Shown: positions 35,983 to 45,593 of the stretch, piece after piece
How the letters are laid out: every line of letters starts with the position of its first letter
Numbering within the stretch: the stretch's first letter is position 1
DNA from: Colwellia echini
GTDB taxonomy: Bacteria > Pseudomonadota > Gammaproteobacteria > Enterobacterales > Alteromonadaceae
DNA length: 64,000 nucleotides
Direction: 5' to 3'
Assembly (NCBI RefSeq): GCF_002843355.2
Contig: NZ_PJAI02000018.1
Coordinates: 1 to 64,000 of the forward strand
Notes under the pieces: generated by a model
What the model was told of the DNA's origin: nothing
What the model saw: only the letters and a program-made list of their open reading frames with translations
The model's database searches: none
Made by a program: the position numbers and the translations under genes

Positions 35983-37188
35983 ATGAAAAATAAAATTATT
36001 TTGTGTCTTTTTTCGGGCGCAGTATTTAGTAGCGACGTTACTGCTGTGCAACCTGAAGCTTATACAACAGATTCAGGTATCGCTATTACTCCAATAATTA
36101 ACACTGGATATAAATATAATAACAATATTTTTAGTCAAAGCAGTAACACAACGGGAAGTGGTATTTATACCTTAGCTCCAGCAGCTAGCTTTCTATTAGA
36201 TGATGGTATAAATAATTATAAATTTGATTTAGGGGGGGAGTCAGGCACATATGTAGATAGTTCTGATGATGATTATCTTACCGGTTACATAGGATTTAAA
36301 ACCCATCTTGAGGCAGGATCACGTAATCGTTTTGATGTGGCGCTCAAACTTGATAGTCAAGTCGAACCTCGTGGTACCGGTATTACAGAAGGCTTAGGTG
36401 ATATTGTTGATGCTCCCATACAATATACTGGACAATTTGGTCAGTTAATATACGGATATGGAAGCCTTGCATCCAGTGCTCGTATAGACTTTTTAGGTAG
36501 TTATTACAGTAAAAGATATACTAATTTTACAGAATATACTGAATACCGTAGTTATGATGAGTCTACTTTGGGGTCAACACTTTTCTATACTACCAATGCT
36601 AATACAGACGCATTCTTTCGTATTAAAGGAAGTACAATTCGTTACGATAAAAACCAGTTAGTTTCAAGAGATTCCGATGTTTACTTTGTGTTACTTGGGG
36701 TGAAATGGGAGGCTACGGCTTTAACTTCAGGTAGTTTTGAAATTGGTCAAGAACAGAAAAAGTTTGTTGATTCCAACCGTGAAGATTTTAAAGGGGTTAG
36801 TTGGGAAGGTCATGTTGATTGGAAACCTTTAACATATACTGCTTTATCATTGGTTACATCGAGAGCAGCAAAAGACCCCGATGGGCGTGGAGATTATATA
36901 ATTGAAAGTATTTATGGTGCAAGCTGGAAGCATGAGTGGAATGAAAAAGTTACCACTAATATGAATTACAGTTTTATTAATGATGATTATTCAGGGTATT
37001 TAGATACTGATTACTCAGGTAACGGGCGAGATGATAAAACCAATAATATTTATGTGGATGTTATTTATGAACTTCAACGCTGGGTTGATGTAACCTTATT
37101 TGTTGAGTATACAGATAATGACTCTACTGATGAAATTATGATTTATGATACGAGTATCGTAGGTTTAGACTTCACTTTTTCTTTGTAA
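35983..37188 (+). CDS. Outer-membrane beta-barrel protein of polysaccharide export (BBP2/VpsM-like)
   Basis: 401 residues with an N-terminal signal peptide (cleavage probably near TAVQ). The rest is alternating aromatic/polar strands ending DTSIVGLDFTFSL, with a terminal aromatic typical of outer-membrane barrels. It directly precedes a short OPX protein by 9 bp. In Vibrio Vps and myxobacterial systems a barrel of this type forms the outer-membrane exit for a short OPX partner. The same role is inferred here. Confidence 0.75.
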   Translation: MKNKIILCLFSGAVFSSDVTAVQPEAYTTDSGIAITPIINTGYKYNNNIFSQSSNTTGSGIYTLAPAASFLLDDGINNYKFDLGGESGTYVDSSDDDYLTGYIGFKTHLEAGSRNRFDVALKLDSQVEPRGTGITEGLGDIVDAPIQYTGQFGQLIYGYGSLASSARIDFLGSYYSKRYTNFTEYTEYRSYDESTLGSTLFYTTNANTDAFFRIKGSTIRYDKNQLVSRDSDVYFVLLGVKWEATALTSGSFEIGQEQKKFVDSNREDFKGVSWEGHVDWKPLTYTALSLVTSRAAKDPDGRGDYIIESIYGASWKHEWNEKVTTNMNYSFINDDYSGYLDTDYSGNGRDDKTNNIYVDVIYELQRWVDVTLFVEYTDNDSTDEIMIYDTSIVGLDFTFSL

Positions 37189-37197
37189 GAGGTTTTT

Positions 37198-37722
37198 GTG
37201 AATAATCTTTATGTAAAAATTAATTTAGTACTGTTATTAATATTATCATTTACTTCGTTTGCACAAGAATCTTATATATTAGGTCCTGGCGATAAGGTAT
37301 CTATTCAGGTGTTTGGTCAAGATGACTTAACTATTGAAACCTTGCTGGGTAATAGTGGTAAAATAAATTACCCTTTTTTAGGGGAAATATCTATTGCAGG
37401 TTTGACGGTAACACAAGTTGAGCAGTTTATTGAAAATGGGTTGAAGGGGGGGTATTTAGTTAGTCCTAATGTTTATGCTCAAGTAGTTGAATATAGGCCT
37501 TTCTATATTCATGGAGAAGTAAAAAAGCCTGGGGGGTACCCATACCAACCAGGTATGGCCATTAATCAAGCAGTAGCTCTTGCTGGGGGATTAACTGAGC
37601 GTGCGGATGATAATAAGATTTCATTGTTTAAAGAGGGAGATAAGAGTAAAAAACAAAAAGCTTCACTTGACGATAATGTTAATGCTGGTGATACCATAAC
37701 TATTGGACAAAGATTTTTTTAA
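37198..37722 (+). CDS. Short Wza-type polysaccharide export (OPX) protein
   Basis: 174 residues starting at GTG 37198. It has a cleavable signal peptide without a lipobox Cys (ending SFAQES), then Poly_export (YILGPGDKVSIQVFGQDDLTIE) and one SLBB-like domain (YIHGEVKKPGGYPYQPGMAINQAVALAGGLTERAD). It lacks the extra SLBB repeats and C-terminal outer-membrane helix of E. coli Wza, so it would be a periplasmic ring working with the barrel encoded just before. Confidence 0.87.
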   Translation: MNNLYVKINLVLLLILSFTSFAQESYILGPGDKVSIQVFGQDDLTIETLLGNSGKINYPFLGEISIAGLTVTQVEQFIENGLKGGYLVSPNVYAQVVEYRPFYIHGEVKKPGGYPYQPGMAINQAVALAGGLTERADDNKISLFKEGDKSKKQKASLDDNVNAGDTITIGQRFF

Positions 37723-37766
37723 ATTTCATCCATTTCATTTTTGTTTATTTATTTTGAGTTCTTACT

Positions 37767-40067
37767 ATGATTAACGCAGATAAAGATTTACCTAATACAT
37801 CTTCAGGTTTAAGCAATTCATCATTGGATTTAACTAAGTCAACTTCTGAAGAAGTTATTGATTTACGGCATTATTTTTCGGTGATCAATAAAAATAAATG
37901 GCGCATTATTTTTTTGGCTTTAGCAGTATCAATATTTGCAGCTATTGTCGCTTTAAATATTACGCCAATTTACAGAGCTACAGCAACATTACTGATTGAA
38001 GCTGATCAAGTTAAAGCTGTTTCGTTCGAAGAGATTTATGGTCTTGACTCAAACAGGAAGGAATATTACCTAACTCAATTTGAAGTTTTAAAATCAAGAA
38101 AAATAGCTCAAGCTGTTGTAGAAAAATTAGATTTAATAAATCACCCCGACTTCATTGGGAAACCTTCGGCTATTAGAGAGTTTATTAAAGATGTAAAAAG
38201 TAATATCCCTTTCTTGCCTCAAAAAAAAGAAGTAGTTTTAGATGGGGAGGAAGAAAGTGATATGGTGCTGCAACTGTTAGTTAAGAGCTTTTTAAGTCGA
38301 TTGACCATCAGTCCTGTGCGTAAAACGCAATTAGTAAATATTACGTTTGAAAGTAGTGATCCTCAATTGGCTGCTTTAGTTGCTAATACAGTAGGTGAGG
38401 TTTATATTGACCAAAATCTTGCAGCAAAAATAGGTATGACAGAGACAGCAGCAGGTTGGTTAACTACAAGGTTATCTGGTTTACGAATGAGACTTGATGA
38501 GTCGGAAACTAAACTTCAGGAATACCGCGAACGTGAAAACCTAATTGATGTGTCGAACATGTCCGGGGTGTCGGGTGTTGTAGGGTTAATATCAAATGAG
38601 TTAGAGCAAACTTCTAAGCAATTAGTTATTGAAAGGCATGTTAGAAACAAATTATTAAGTATAGTACGCGTAATTAATGAATATGGGCGTGATAACTTAG
38701 ATATGTTAGGAACGATTACTGAAATAACCTCTCATAATACAATTCAAAATGTCAAAAAAGAATTAGTGATTGTAGGGCGGAAAGTATCAGAGTTAAGTCA
38801 AGTATACGGTCCGAAACACCCTAAAATGATTGCGGCTCAGGCTGAATTAATCACAGTTAATGATAATTTGTCTAATCAAGTTCATAAGTTGATTACGGGG
38901 GTTGAAAAGCAGCTGACTACTAGTGAGCGTAATATCAATGCACTTGAAGAAGAGCTTGTTCGAATCAAAGCACAATATCAAACTGTAACATCGAAAGAAT
39001 ATGAATATAGGAAACTTTCACGTGAGGTAGAAACCAATAGAAAAATTTATGATACTTTTTTCTCTCGTGCAAAAGAAACAGAGGTAACAAGTGACTTTAA
39101 TTCTGCTGTTGCTCGTTTTACTGATCGTGCTTTTAGACCTGCTTACCCTACAACGCCTAATAAACCACTTATTGTAATACTCGCTTTTATTGTTACTCTT
39201 GGTTTTGGTGTTGTGATCGCTTTTGTGGTTGATGCCTTAAATGACACCTTCAAAGATGCACATGATGTAGAGAATAAATTATCGCAACGTATGTTAGGGT
39301 TGTTACCGTTAATACACTTTAAGAAAAAAGTAGGCTTTATGTTGCATTATTTCTTTGATGAAAGTGGTAAAAAATTCGCAGAGTCGGTGCGAACAATGCG
39401 AACTAGCTTTGTGCTTACTCAGCTTGATAAGGAATGTAAAACCATAGAGGTAACTTCATCGGTACCGGGAGAGGGGAAAACAACAACAGCGATTAATCTT
39501 GCTTTTGCTTTAGCACAGGTTGAACGGACTATTTTAATTGATGCAGATATGCGCAAACCTAGCGTTTGTAAACGCTTTGATATTCCTCCTTATCAGCCAG
39601 GTTTAGCTAATTTAATTGCAGGTACTGAAAAATTTAGTGAGTGTATTTTTCATGATGAAGTTTCTGGCCTAACAGTTATGCCTTGTGGGCAACGCCCTCC
39701 TAATCCGTTAGAGTTATTATCCTCACCTAAATTTTCAGAGTTATTAGCAGAATTAAAGTTATCCTATGATCGTATTATTATTGATACGCCACCAGTTCAG
39801 TCGGTGAGTGATGCCTTGGTTATTGCGCAACAAGCAGATGCAGTTATTTACGTTGTGAAAAGTGATGATACCCGTATTGGTGTAGCACAAGAAGGTATAG
39901 GACGTTTAGTCCGAGCTAGTGCTAAAATTGCCGGTGTAGTATTAAATAAGGTAGATACTCGCAAAACCTCACAATCTGACTCTTATCATGGTTATTACAA
40001 TGAATACTCTTATGGCGATGAACTTACACCAGTAAATGACACGCGGACTTTAAATAAAAACGGATGA
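37767..40067 (+). CDS. Wzc-type polysaccharide co-polymerase and tyrosine autokinase
   Basis: 766 residues. The Wzz domain has two spans (about 45-65 and 465-485) with a long periplasmic coiled region between them. The cytoplasmic BY-kinase has Walker A SVPGEGKTTTA (about 565), Walker A' LIDADMRKPS (about 592) and Walker B RIIIDTPPV. The C-terminal Tyr cluster DSYHGYYNEYSYGDE is the autophosphorylation tail. It controls chain length and links polymerisation to export. It overlaps the phosphatase gene by 4 bp. Confidence 0.92.
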   Translation: MINADKDLPNTSSGLSNSSLDLTKSTSEEVIDLRHYFSVINKNKWRIIFLALAVSIFAAIVALNITPIYRATATLLIEADQVKAVSFEEIYGLDSNRKEYYLTQFEVLKSRKIAQAVVEKLDLINHPDFIGKPSAIREFIKDVKSNIPFLPQKKEVVLDGEEESDMVLQLLVKSFLSRLTISPVRKTQLVNITFESSDPQLAALVANTVGEVYIDQNLAAKIGMTETAAGWLTTRLSGLRMRLDESETKLQEYRERENLIDVSNMSGVSGVVGLISNELEQTSKQLVIERHVRNKLLSIVRVINEYGRDNLDMLGTITEITSHNTIQNVKKELVIVGRKVSELSQVYGPKHPKMIAAQAELITVNDNLSNQVHKLITGVEKQLTTSERNINALEEELVRIKAQYQTVTSKEYEYRKLSREVETNRKIYDTFFSRAKETEVTSDFNSAVARFTDRAFRPAYPTTPNKPLIVILAFIVTLGFGVVIAFVVDALNDTFKDAHDVENKLSQRMLGLLPLIHFKKKVGFMLHYFFDESGKKFAESVRTMRTSFVLTQLDKECKTIEVTSSVPGEGKTTTAINLAFALAQVERTILIDADMRKPSVCKRFDIPPYQPGLANLIAGTEKFSECIFHDEVSGLTVMPCGQRPPNPLELLSSPKFSELLAELKLSYDRIIIDTPPVQSVSDALVIAQQADAVIYVVKSDDTRIGVAQEGIGRLVRASAKIAGVVLNKVDTRKTSQSDSYHGYYNEYSYGDELTPVNDTRTLNKNG

Positions 40068-40792
40068 TAGATATACATTGCCATATTTTGCCCGGTATTG
40101 ATGATGGCGCAAAAGATATGGATGAAGCGTTAGCGTTAATTAAATTAGCGGCCGATGATGGGGTGTCACGTATTGTGCTTACTCCACATTTGCATCTGGG
40201 CCGATTTGAAAATACATTACCTGTTATTGACACTGCTTTTAATATTTTAAAAGCAGAAGTCAAAAAGTTAGGTATTGATATCGCATTAGCTTTTGCTGCA
40301 GAAGTAAGGCTTGATTCTGAAATTTTAACTCTGTTAGCAAAAAAACAACTACCTATGTATGGCCAATATAATGGTCAACAATTTATGTTACTTGAGTTTC
40401 CACATAGTCATATTCCTGCAGGAAGTGATATGTTGGTTAAATACCTTAAAAAGAATAATATCACTCCGGTTATTGCTCACCCAGAAAGAAATCGGGACTT
40501 ACTAAAAGCACCTCATAAAATTAAATCTTTTGTACAATTAGGTTGTTGGTTTCAAGTGACCGCAAGTTCAATTACTGGACACTTTGGTGAAGAATGCCAA
40601 GCGTTAGCGCTTAATTATATTGAACAAGACTTGATTCAGATTATTGCCAGTGATGCGCATAACCTTAAACGTAGACCGCCAGTGCTAAGCCAAGCAAGAA
40701 GCAAAATTACAGCTTTATTTGGTGAAGAAAAAGCGCACCAACTATTTTTTGCAAACCCTTACAATATTACCGCTAGCTTGTTTGAAAGTTAA
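40064..40792 (+). CDS. PHP-type protein tyrosine phosphatase (CpsB/YwqE family)
   Basis: 242 residues. The PHP metal-binding signatures are MIDIHCHILPGIDDGA at the N-terminus, then VLTPHLH, AAEVRL, VIAHPERNRDL and IASDAHNLKRRPP. It removes phosphates from the Tyr tail of the adjacent Wzc-type kinase using a cluster of Mn-type metals. Its ATG overlaps the kinase stop (ATGA), a strong sign of coupled expression. Confidence 0.9.
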   Translation: MIDIHCHILPGIDDGAKDMDEALALIKLAADDGVSRIVLTPHLHLGRFENTLPVIDTAFNILKAEVKKLGIDIALAFAAEVRLDSEILTLLAKKQLPMYGQYNGQQFMLLEFPHSHIPAGSDMLVKYLKKNNITPVIAHPERNRDLLKAPHKIKSFVQLGCWFQVTASSITGHFGEECQALALNYIEQDLIQIIASDAHNLKRRPPVLSQARSKITALFGEEKAHQLFFANPYNITASLFES

Positions 40793-40805
40793 TCATTGAG
40801 TTTTT

Positions 40806-41537
40806 ATGCACACATCCGCAACATCATCACACTATATCTTTAATAATAAGTCGATACATTATGTCGTTTTGAGCTTATTACTTTTAGTGACTTTATATGG
40901 TTTAACGTATTCCTTTACTCGTGGTGTAGCTAATGCTTGGTACTTTAATGCAGAGTTTTCATTGAATGATTGGGCAGGTGAAAAAAGCATTAGAAACCTT
41001 GAAGAATACAAGCATGGTTTAAATTCTATAGAAAAGGCACATTCGTTAGACCCCACTCATCCTCATTACGTCCATATGTTAGGACGAATAAAGCATTGGG
41101 GTGTTGATATGGGGTTTGAGGATAAAGAGCAATTACAAGACATTCATCAGTGGTATTTGTTAGCGACAGAGTTGCGATCAATATGGCCAGATCCTTGGGT
41201 TGATCTATTACGCTTAAATAACTATTTGTATGGTTATAATGCTGATACTAAATATTACATACAACAAGCGCTTGTTGTAGGGCCTTATATTGATTTAGTA
41301 ACACAAGGCACTATACAAGTATGGTTATTAAATTGGGATAAATTATCAGGTAAAGAAAGGGCTGCATTATTCAAGCAGTTTGAAATAGCAACTAAGCAAT
41401 ATTTTGTATTAGAGCATGTACTTAAGTCAGCTAAAGCTATTAACAGAGAGAATTTGTTGTGTAGCCAACTTAAATATAATCCCGATTATGAGAATATAAA
41501 GTCATCACATTTATATCGAAAATATTGTTTGAAATAG
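40806..41537 (+). CDS. VpsP-like polysaccharide biosynthesis protein
   Basis: 243 residues with one N-terminal membrane span (about 20-40) and a soluble region with TPR-like helices (SIEKAHSLDPTHPHYVHMLGRIKHW; QALVVGPYIDLVTQ). Its position after Wzc-type kinase and phosphatase is that of vpsP in Vibrio polysaccharide loci. The role is unknown; it may be a scaffold in the export complex. It begins 13 bp after the phosphatase gene. Confidence 0.55.
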   Translation: MHTSATSSHYIFNNKSIHYVVLSLLLLVTLYGLTYSFTRGVANAWYFNAEFSLNDWAGEKSIRNLEEYKHGLNSIEKAHSLDPTHPHYVHMLGRIKHWGVDMGFEDKEQLQDIHQWYLLATELRSIWPDPWVDLLRLNNYLYGYNADTKYYIQQALVVGPYIDLVTQGTIQVWLLNWDKLSGKERAALFKQFEIATKQYFVLEHVLKSAKAINRENLLCSQLKYNPDYENIKSSHLYRKYCLK

Positions 41538-41575
41538 GCTGTTTTTTTAACAAAGCTAAAAAGTTAGTTTGCTAG

Positions 41576-41992
41576 TTACTCAAATGCACTTTTAAACCAA
41601 CTCCAAATGCCCAATGAAAAATTAGGAAGTATGTCGATTCCTAGTGCTGATTTCAGGAGATAGAGTATGAGGATACCCATACAGGTTGAAATTAATAAAA
41701 ATACGCTCACCACAACCCCTTTAGTGACTAACGATAATTCTTTTTCCTTTCTTGATAAATCTCGATGATTTCGACCTGTTAGAAATACATAATAAAATCG
41801 CCATTTGTACAAAGGAATTTTAAAAGTACCTCTTAAATCAATTGTATGCTTCCCCCAACTTCGAGAACATAAGATCGTAAATAAATGCGTGAGTTGTTCA
41901 TCGTTAAAACTCTCTGCAACATGCGGAGGCATTTTTTCTAATAAGCCTTTAATGGTTTGCTCATCGCGAATTTTTTTTGGGGATTGTGACAA
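41576..41992 (-). CDS. Small membrane protein of unknown function
   Basis: 138 residues on the opposite strand, convergent with the VpsP-like gene. The N-terminal half is soluble (LLEKMPPHVAESFNDEQLTHLFTILCSRSWGKHTIDLRGTF, then YKWRFYYVFLTGRNHR) and is followed by a long hydrophobic segment (about 88-115) and a shorter one. No family is recognised. The regular amino acid use suggests a true gene. Its position beside export genes is the only functional hint. Confidence 0.6.
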   Translation of the reverse strand: MSQSPKKIRDEQTIKGLLEKMPPHVAESFNDEQLTHLFTILCSRSWGKHTIDLRGTFKIPLYKWRFYYVFLTGRNHRDLSRKEKELSLVTKGVVVSVFLLISTCMGILILYLLKSALGIDILPNFSLGIWSWFKSAFE

Positions 41993-42391
41993 AGTTAAAC
42001 CCTTGTAGATTGTTTGTGTCTTAAAGTATTATACCAACCCAAAAGATTAAGTGATCTTTTAAAATGGCTTAAATATCCAATAACATTATTGCTTTCTATT
42101 TCAATGGTTGGTTATTTTTTAATCAAGCGTCTTGTTCTTGAACAATTATCCTCATTAAAAATTGCTCACTTAATTAATCCTGTTGGTATTACATTATGAT
42201 ATTGCACTAATGAATACAGTGTATTCATGTGACATTTCAAACTCTTGCTAAAGTTAAAGTAAAACGCCATGTACTACCATATTTTTTAACAATATTATTA
42301 GAAATAACAAAGAAAGCTTGCTTAATAAATTCGCTGCTCAGTGTTACAATCACGATAATATTCCTCGTAATAGAATAAACGGAACTTTACA
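41993..42391. mobile_element. Intergenic region with a MITE-like element (42031-42189)
   Basis: The 159-bp segment 42031-42189 has perfect 8-bp terminal inverted repeats (ATACCAAC/GTTGGTAT). Inner similarity continues as ATTAAGTGA near both ends in opposite orientation. It shares the ATACCAA ends with the element at 8193-8430. A 61-codon frame at 42014-42199 crosses it and is not called. The remaining 200 bp before manC contain no gene; a -10-like GATAAT at about 42354 may serve manC. Confidence 0.5.
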
Positions 42392-43816
42392 ATGATATTA
42401 CCCGTAATTATGGCTGGTGGCTCAGGCTCTCGTTTGTGGCCCTTATCTCGTCAACTTTTTCCAAAGCAGTTCTTAACGTTAACAGGTGAACATTCTATGT
42501 TACAGACAACCGCTTTGCGTTTGTCTGGTATAGAGCATCAAGCGCCAGTTGTTATTTGTAATGAAGAACATCGTTTTTCAGTAGCTGAACAGTTTCGTGC
42601 GAATAACATTAAAAATAGCGGTATTATTTTAGAGCCAGTTGGCCGCAATACTGCACCGGCTATTGCTTTAGCTGCCTTAAATGCAGTTAAAGGTGGTGAA
42701 GATCCTTTATTACTTGTATTAGCTGCTGATCATGTCATTAAAGATGAAGCCGCTTTTTGTGCTTCAGTAGAGAAAGCCGCAGCACATGCTGCAAGTGGTA
42801 AGCTAGTAACCTTTGGTATTGTACCTACAGCGCCTGAAACCGGCTACGGCTATATTAAACGTGGCGATACGGTAACCGCTAATAACGGGGCTGAATCTGG
42901 CTTTGTAGTAAATGAATTTGTTGAAAAGCCTGATTTAGCAACTGCTGAAAAGTATTTAGCCAGTGGCGAGTTTTATTGGAATAGCGGTATGTTTTTGTTT
43001 AAAGCATCTAGCTATTTAGCTGAATTAAAATCTCATAGTCCTGACATATATGCAGCATGTGAAAAAGCTATGGCTGAAATCCATCCTGATCAAGATTTTA
43101 TTCGAGTAGATAAAGAAGCTTTTGAAGCCTGTCCTGACGATTCTGTAGATTACGCGGTAATGGAAAAAACATCTTCAGCTGTTGTTGTTCCTATGGATTG
43201 TGGTTGGAGTGATGTTGGTAGTTGGTCTGCACTTTGGGATATTGAAGATAAAGACAGTGATGGCAATGTATTTAAAGGTGATGTGTTAAGTACTAATAGT
43301 AAGAATACTTATGTAAATGCTCAAGAAAAGCTAGTTGCTATTGTAGGTCTTGACGATGTGGTAGTAGTGGAAACTAAAGATGCAATTTTAGTGGCTAAAA
43401 AGTCGCAAGTGCAAGATGTTAAAACTATTGTTAATCAGCTTAAAGCTGAAGAGCGACCAGAGTTTCAAATTCATCGTGAAGTATATCGCCCTTGGGGTAA
43501 ATATGACTCTGTAGATAATGGTGAGCGCTTCCAGGTTAAACGTATTACTGTTAAACCAGGGGCAAAATTGTCGGTGCAAATGCATCATCATCGCGCCGAA
43601 CATTGGATTGTAGTGTCTGGTACTGCTCTGGTTCAAAACGGTGATAAAGAAATATTACTTACAGAAAACCAATCTACATATATTCCTATTGGTGTTGTTC
43701 ATGCACTTGAAAACCCAGGGAAACTTGATCTTGAATTAATCGAGGTTCAGTCAGGTAGTTACTTAGGCGAAGATGATATTGTACGCTTTGAAGATCGCTA
43801 CGGTAGAGTTAAATAG
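42392..43816 (+). CDS. manC: Mannose-1-phosphate guanylyltransferase / mannose-6-phosphate isomerase
   Basis: 474 residues, bifunctional type II layout. The pyrophosphorylase half has [21 protein letters not shown] and FVEKPD. The cupin isomerase half has [20 protein letters not shown] and [18 protein letters not shown]. It makes GDP-mannose from mannose-1-P and also converts fructose-6-P to mannose-6-P. With the next gene it supplies GDP-mannose for the exopolysaccharide. Confidence 0.95.
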   Translation: MILPVIMAGGSGSRLWPLSRQLFPKQFLTLTGEHSMLQTTALRLSGIEHQAPVVICNEEHRFSVAEQFRANNIKNSGIILEPVGRNTAPAIALAALNAVKGGEDPLLLVLAADHVIKDEAAFCASVEKAAAHAASGKLVTFGIVPTAPETGYGYIKRGDTVTANNGAESGFVVNEFVEKPDLATAEKYLASGEFYWNSGMFLFKASSYLAELKSHSPDIYAACEKAMAEIHPDQDFIRVDKEAFEACPDDSVDYAVMEKTSSAVVVPMDCGWSDVGSWSALWDIEDKDSDGNVFKGDVLSTNSKNTYVNAQEKLVAIVGLDDVVVVETKDAILVAKKSQVQDVKTIVNQLKAEERPEFQIHREVYRPWGKYDSVDNGERFQVKRITVKPGAKLSVQMHHHRAEHWIVVSGTALVQNGDKEILLTENQSTYIPIGVVHALENPGKLDLELIEVQSGSYLGEDDIVRFEDRYGRVK

Positions 43817-43913
43817 AGCATTACTTACTTATAACCTTGTTTGCTAATTTAATTGGCAAGGTTTAATTAGTCGAATCGTAACACCAAAAAATTAAGTAAA
43901 TGGAAGAGTAAAT

Positions 43914-45374
43914 ATGACCGAATTAGCTAGTACGCAATTAACTACCAATGAAGTACTTGCACAGAGCGGCGTTGCTTTTGGCACCAGTGGTGCTAGAGGC
44001 TTGGTTGAGCAATTCACCCCTGATGTTTGTGCCGCATTTGCGGTTGCTTTTGTTGAGGCAATTAAAAACGAATTTAGTTTTACTACATTAGCGATTGCTG
44101 TGGATAATCGTCCAAGTAGTTACAACATGGCACAAGCTTGTAGTGCAGCCCTTAATAAATTGGGTATTACAACTCTTTATTATGGCGTTATTCCAACACC
44201 TGCATTAGCTTATGCCGCTATGCAACGTGAAATCCCTTGTATTATGGTAACGGGAAGTCATATTCCGTTCGACCGTAATGGTTTAAAGTTTTATCGACCT
44301 GATGGCGAAATCACTAAACTAGATGAACAAGCTATTTTAAATAGCACTGCTAGTTTTGAATCTTTATCTGTAGCAAATGAACCTGCTATTTTGACTAAGT
44401 TAATCACTGATAAAGCCGCAGAAGAAGAGTATTTAAACCGTTATTTATCACTATTTGAACAACCATTTTTAACCGGTAAACATATCGGTATTTATGAGCA
44501 TTCAAGTGCTGGTCGGGATTTATATCAACCGCTGTTTGAAAAACTTGGTGCAACTGTTACATCACTTGAGCGTAGCGATGTTTTCGTTCCTATTGATACT
44601 GAAGCTGTGTCAGATGAAGACAAAGCCAAAGCCAAAGCGTGGTCTGCACAATATAAATTTGATGCAATATTTTCTACCGACGGTGATGGCGACAGACCGT
44701 TAATTGCCGATGAAAAAGGTAATTGGTTACGCGGTGATATTTTAGGTTTGTTATGCGCGAAAGCTTTAGGTGTAGACGCCTTAGCGGTGCCTGTAAGTTC
44801 AAATACATCAATAGAGTTATCGAATGCTTTTAAACAAGTCGACCGTACTCGTATCGGCTCACCATATGTAATTGCAGAGTTTGCACGTTTAGCTAAAAGT
44901 TTTAATTCAGTTGCTGGCTTTGAAGCCAACGGTGGATTTTTACTAGGCTCAGATACAGTTATTAACGGTAAAGAATTAAAAGCATTACCAACTCGTGATG
45001 CAGTATTACCAGCCATTATGTTATTGGCAGCAAGTATTGAGGCAGGTAACATTTCTAGCTTAGTTGAAGCTTGTTCATTACGCTTTTCAGCGAGTGATAG
45101 AATACAAAACTTCGCAACTGAAAAAAGCCAATCGTATATCGCCGCTTATAGTAAAGCGCCTTATGCATTAATCAAATTGCTAGGTTTTGATGAGATCAGT
45201 GTACTTAAAACAGATGTTACCGATGGCTTAAGAATTACCCTATCGAATAACGACATTATTCATTTACGCCCGTCAGGTAATGCCCCTGAGTTACGTTGTT
45301 ATGCTGAGTCGGATAATGAAGCAACTGCACAAGCATTAGTGGTTAAAGTATTAGCTAAAATCAGCACGCTATAG
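43914..45374 (+). CDS. manB: Phosphomannomutase (ManB/CpsG family)
   Basis: 486 residues. Motifs of the alpha-D-phosphohexomutase family: FGTSGARGLV at the N-terminus, VTGSHIPFDRNGLKFY with the phospho-serine at about 116 (TGSHNP-like, with Ile in place of Asn), the Mg site STDGDGDRPL and the C-terminal RPSGNAPELRCYAE. It interconverts mannose-6-P and mannose-1-P. It follows manC by 97 bp. Confidence 0.9.
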   Translation: MTELASTQLTTNEVLAQSGVAFGTSGARGLVEQFTPDVCAAFAVAFVEAIKNEFSFTTLAIAVDNRPSSYNMAQACSAALNKLGITTLYYGVIPTPALAYAAMQREIPCIMVTGSHIPFDRNGLKFYRPDGEITKLDEQAILNSTASFESLSVANEPAILTKLITDKAAEEEYLNRYLSLFEQPFLTGKHIGIYEHSSAGRDLYQPLFEKLGATVTSLERSDVFVPIDTEAVSDEDKAKAKAWSAQYKFDAIFSTDGDGDRPLIADEKGNWLRGDILGLLCAKALGVDALAVPVSSNTSIELSNAFKQVDRTRIGSPYVIAEFARLAKSFNSVAGFEANGGFLLGSDTVINGKELKALPTRDAVLPAIMLLAASIEAGNISSLVEACSLRFSASDRIQNFATEKSQSYIAAYSKAPYALIKLLGFDEISVLKTDVTDGLRITLSNNDIIHLRPSGNAPELRCYAESDNEATAQALVVKVLAKISTL

Positions 45375-45470
45375 GTTTTTTGCTTTTTTAGGCACTAATA
45401 TTAAGCGTTAGTATTAGGAGTTAATAACAGCTATTTTTGTTGTTGATATTTTGCCCCAGTGGTGACTGAA

Positions 45471-45504
45471 CCCAGAAGGATGCTACATCGGGCATCCTTC
45501 TGGG
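45471..45504. terminator. Strong hairpin after manB
   Basis: A 13-bp perfect stem (CCCAGAAGGATGC with GCATCCTTCTGGG) and 8-base loop. It lies ~95 bp after manB and ~90 bp before the end of the convergent hydrolase gene. The T-run is poor, so it may be a transcript-end stem or a palindromic repeat rather than a classical terminator. Confidence 0.55.
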
Positions 45505-45593
45505 CTTTCGGATCTGTTACTCAAGTGTTCCCCTAATTCATGGTGATACTTAAGAAGTACAACACCAAGCTTGAACTCATTACTGTTAATAAT

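Noticed and set aside
42014..42199. 61-codon hydrophobic frame
   Set aside because: It spans the MITE-like element with ATACCAAC ends and has no ribosome site; chance opening is more likely.
44525..45052. 175-codon frame antisense to manB
   Set aside because: Lies wholly within a strongly conserved phosphomannomutase gene; Ser-rich shadow translation.
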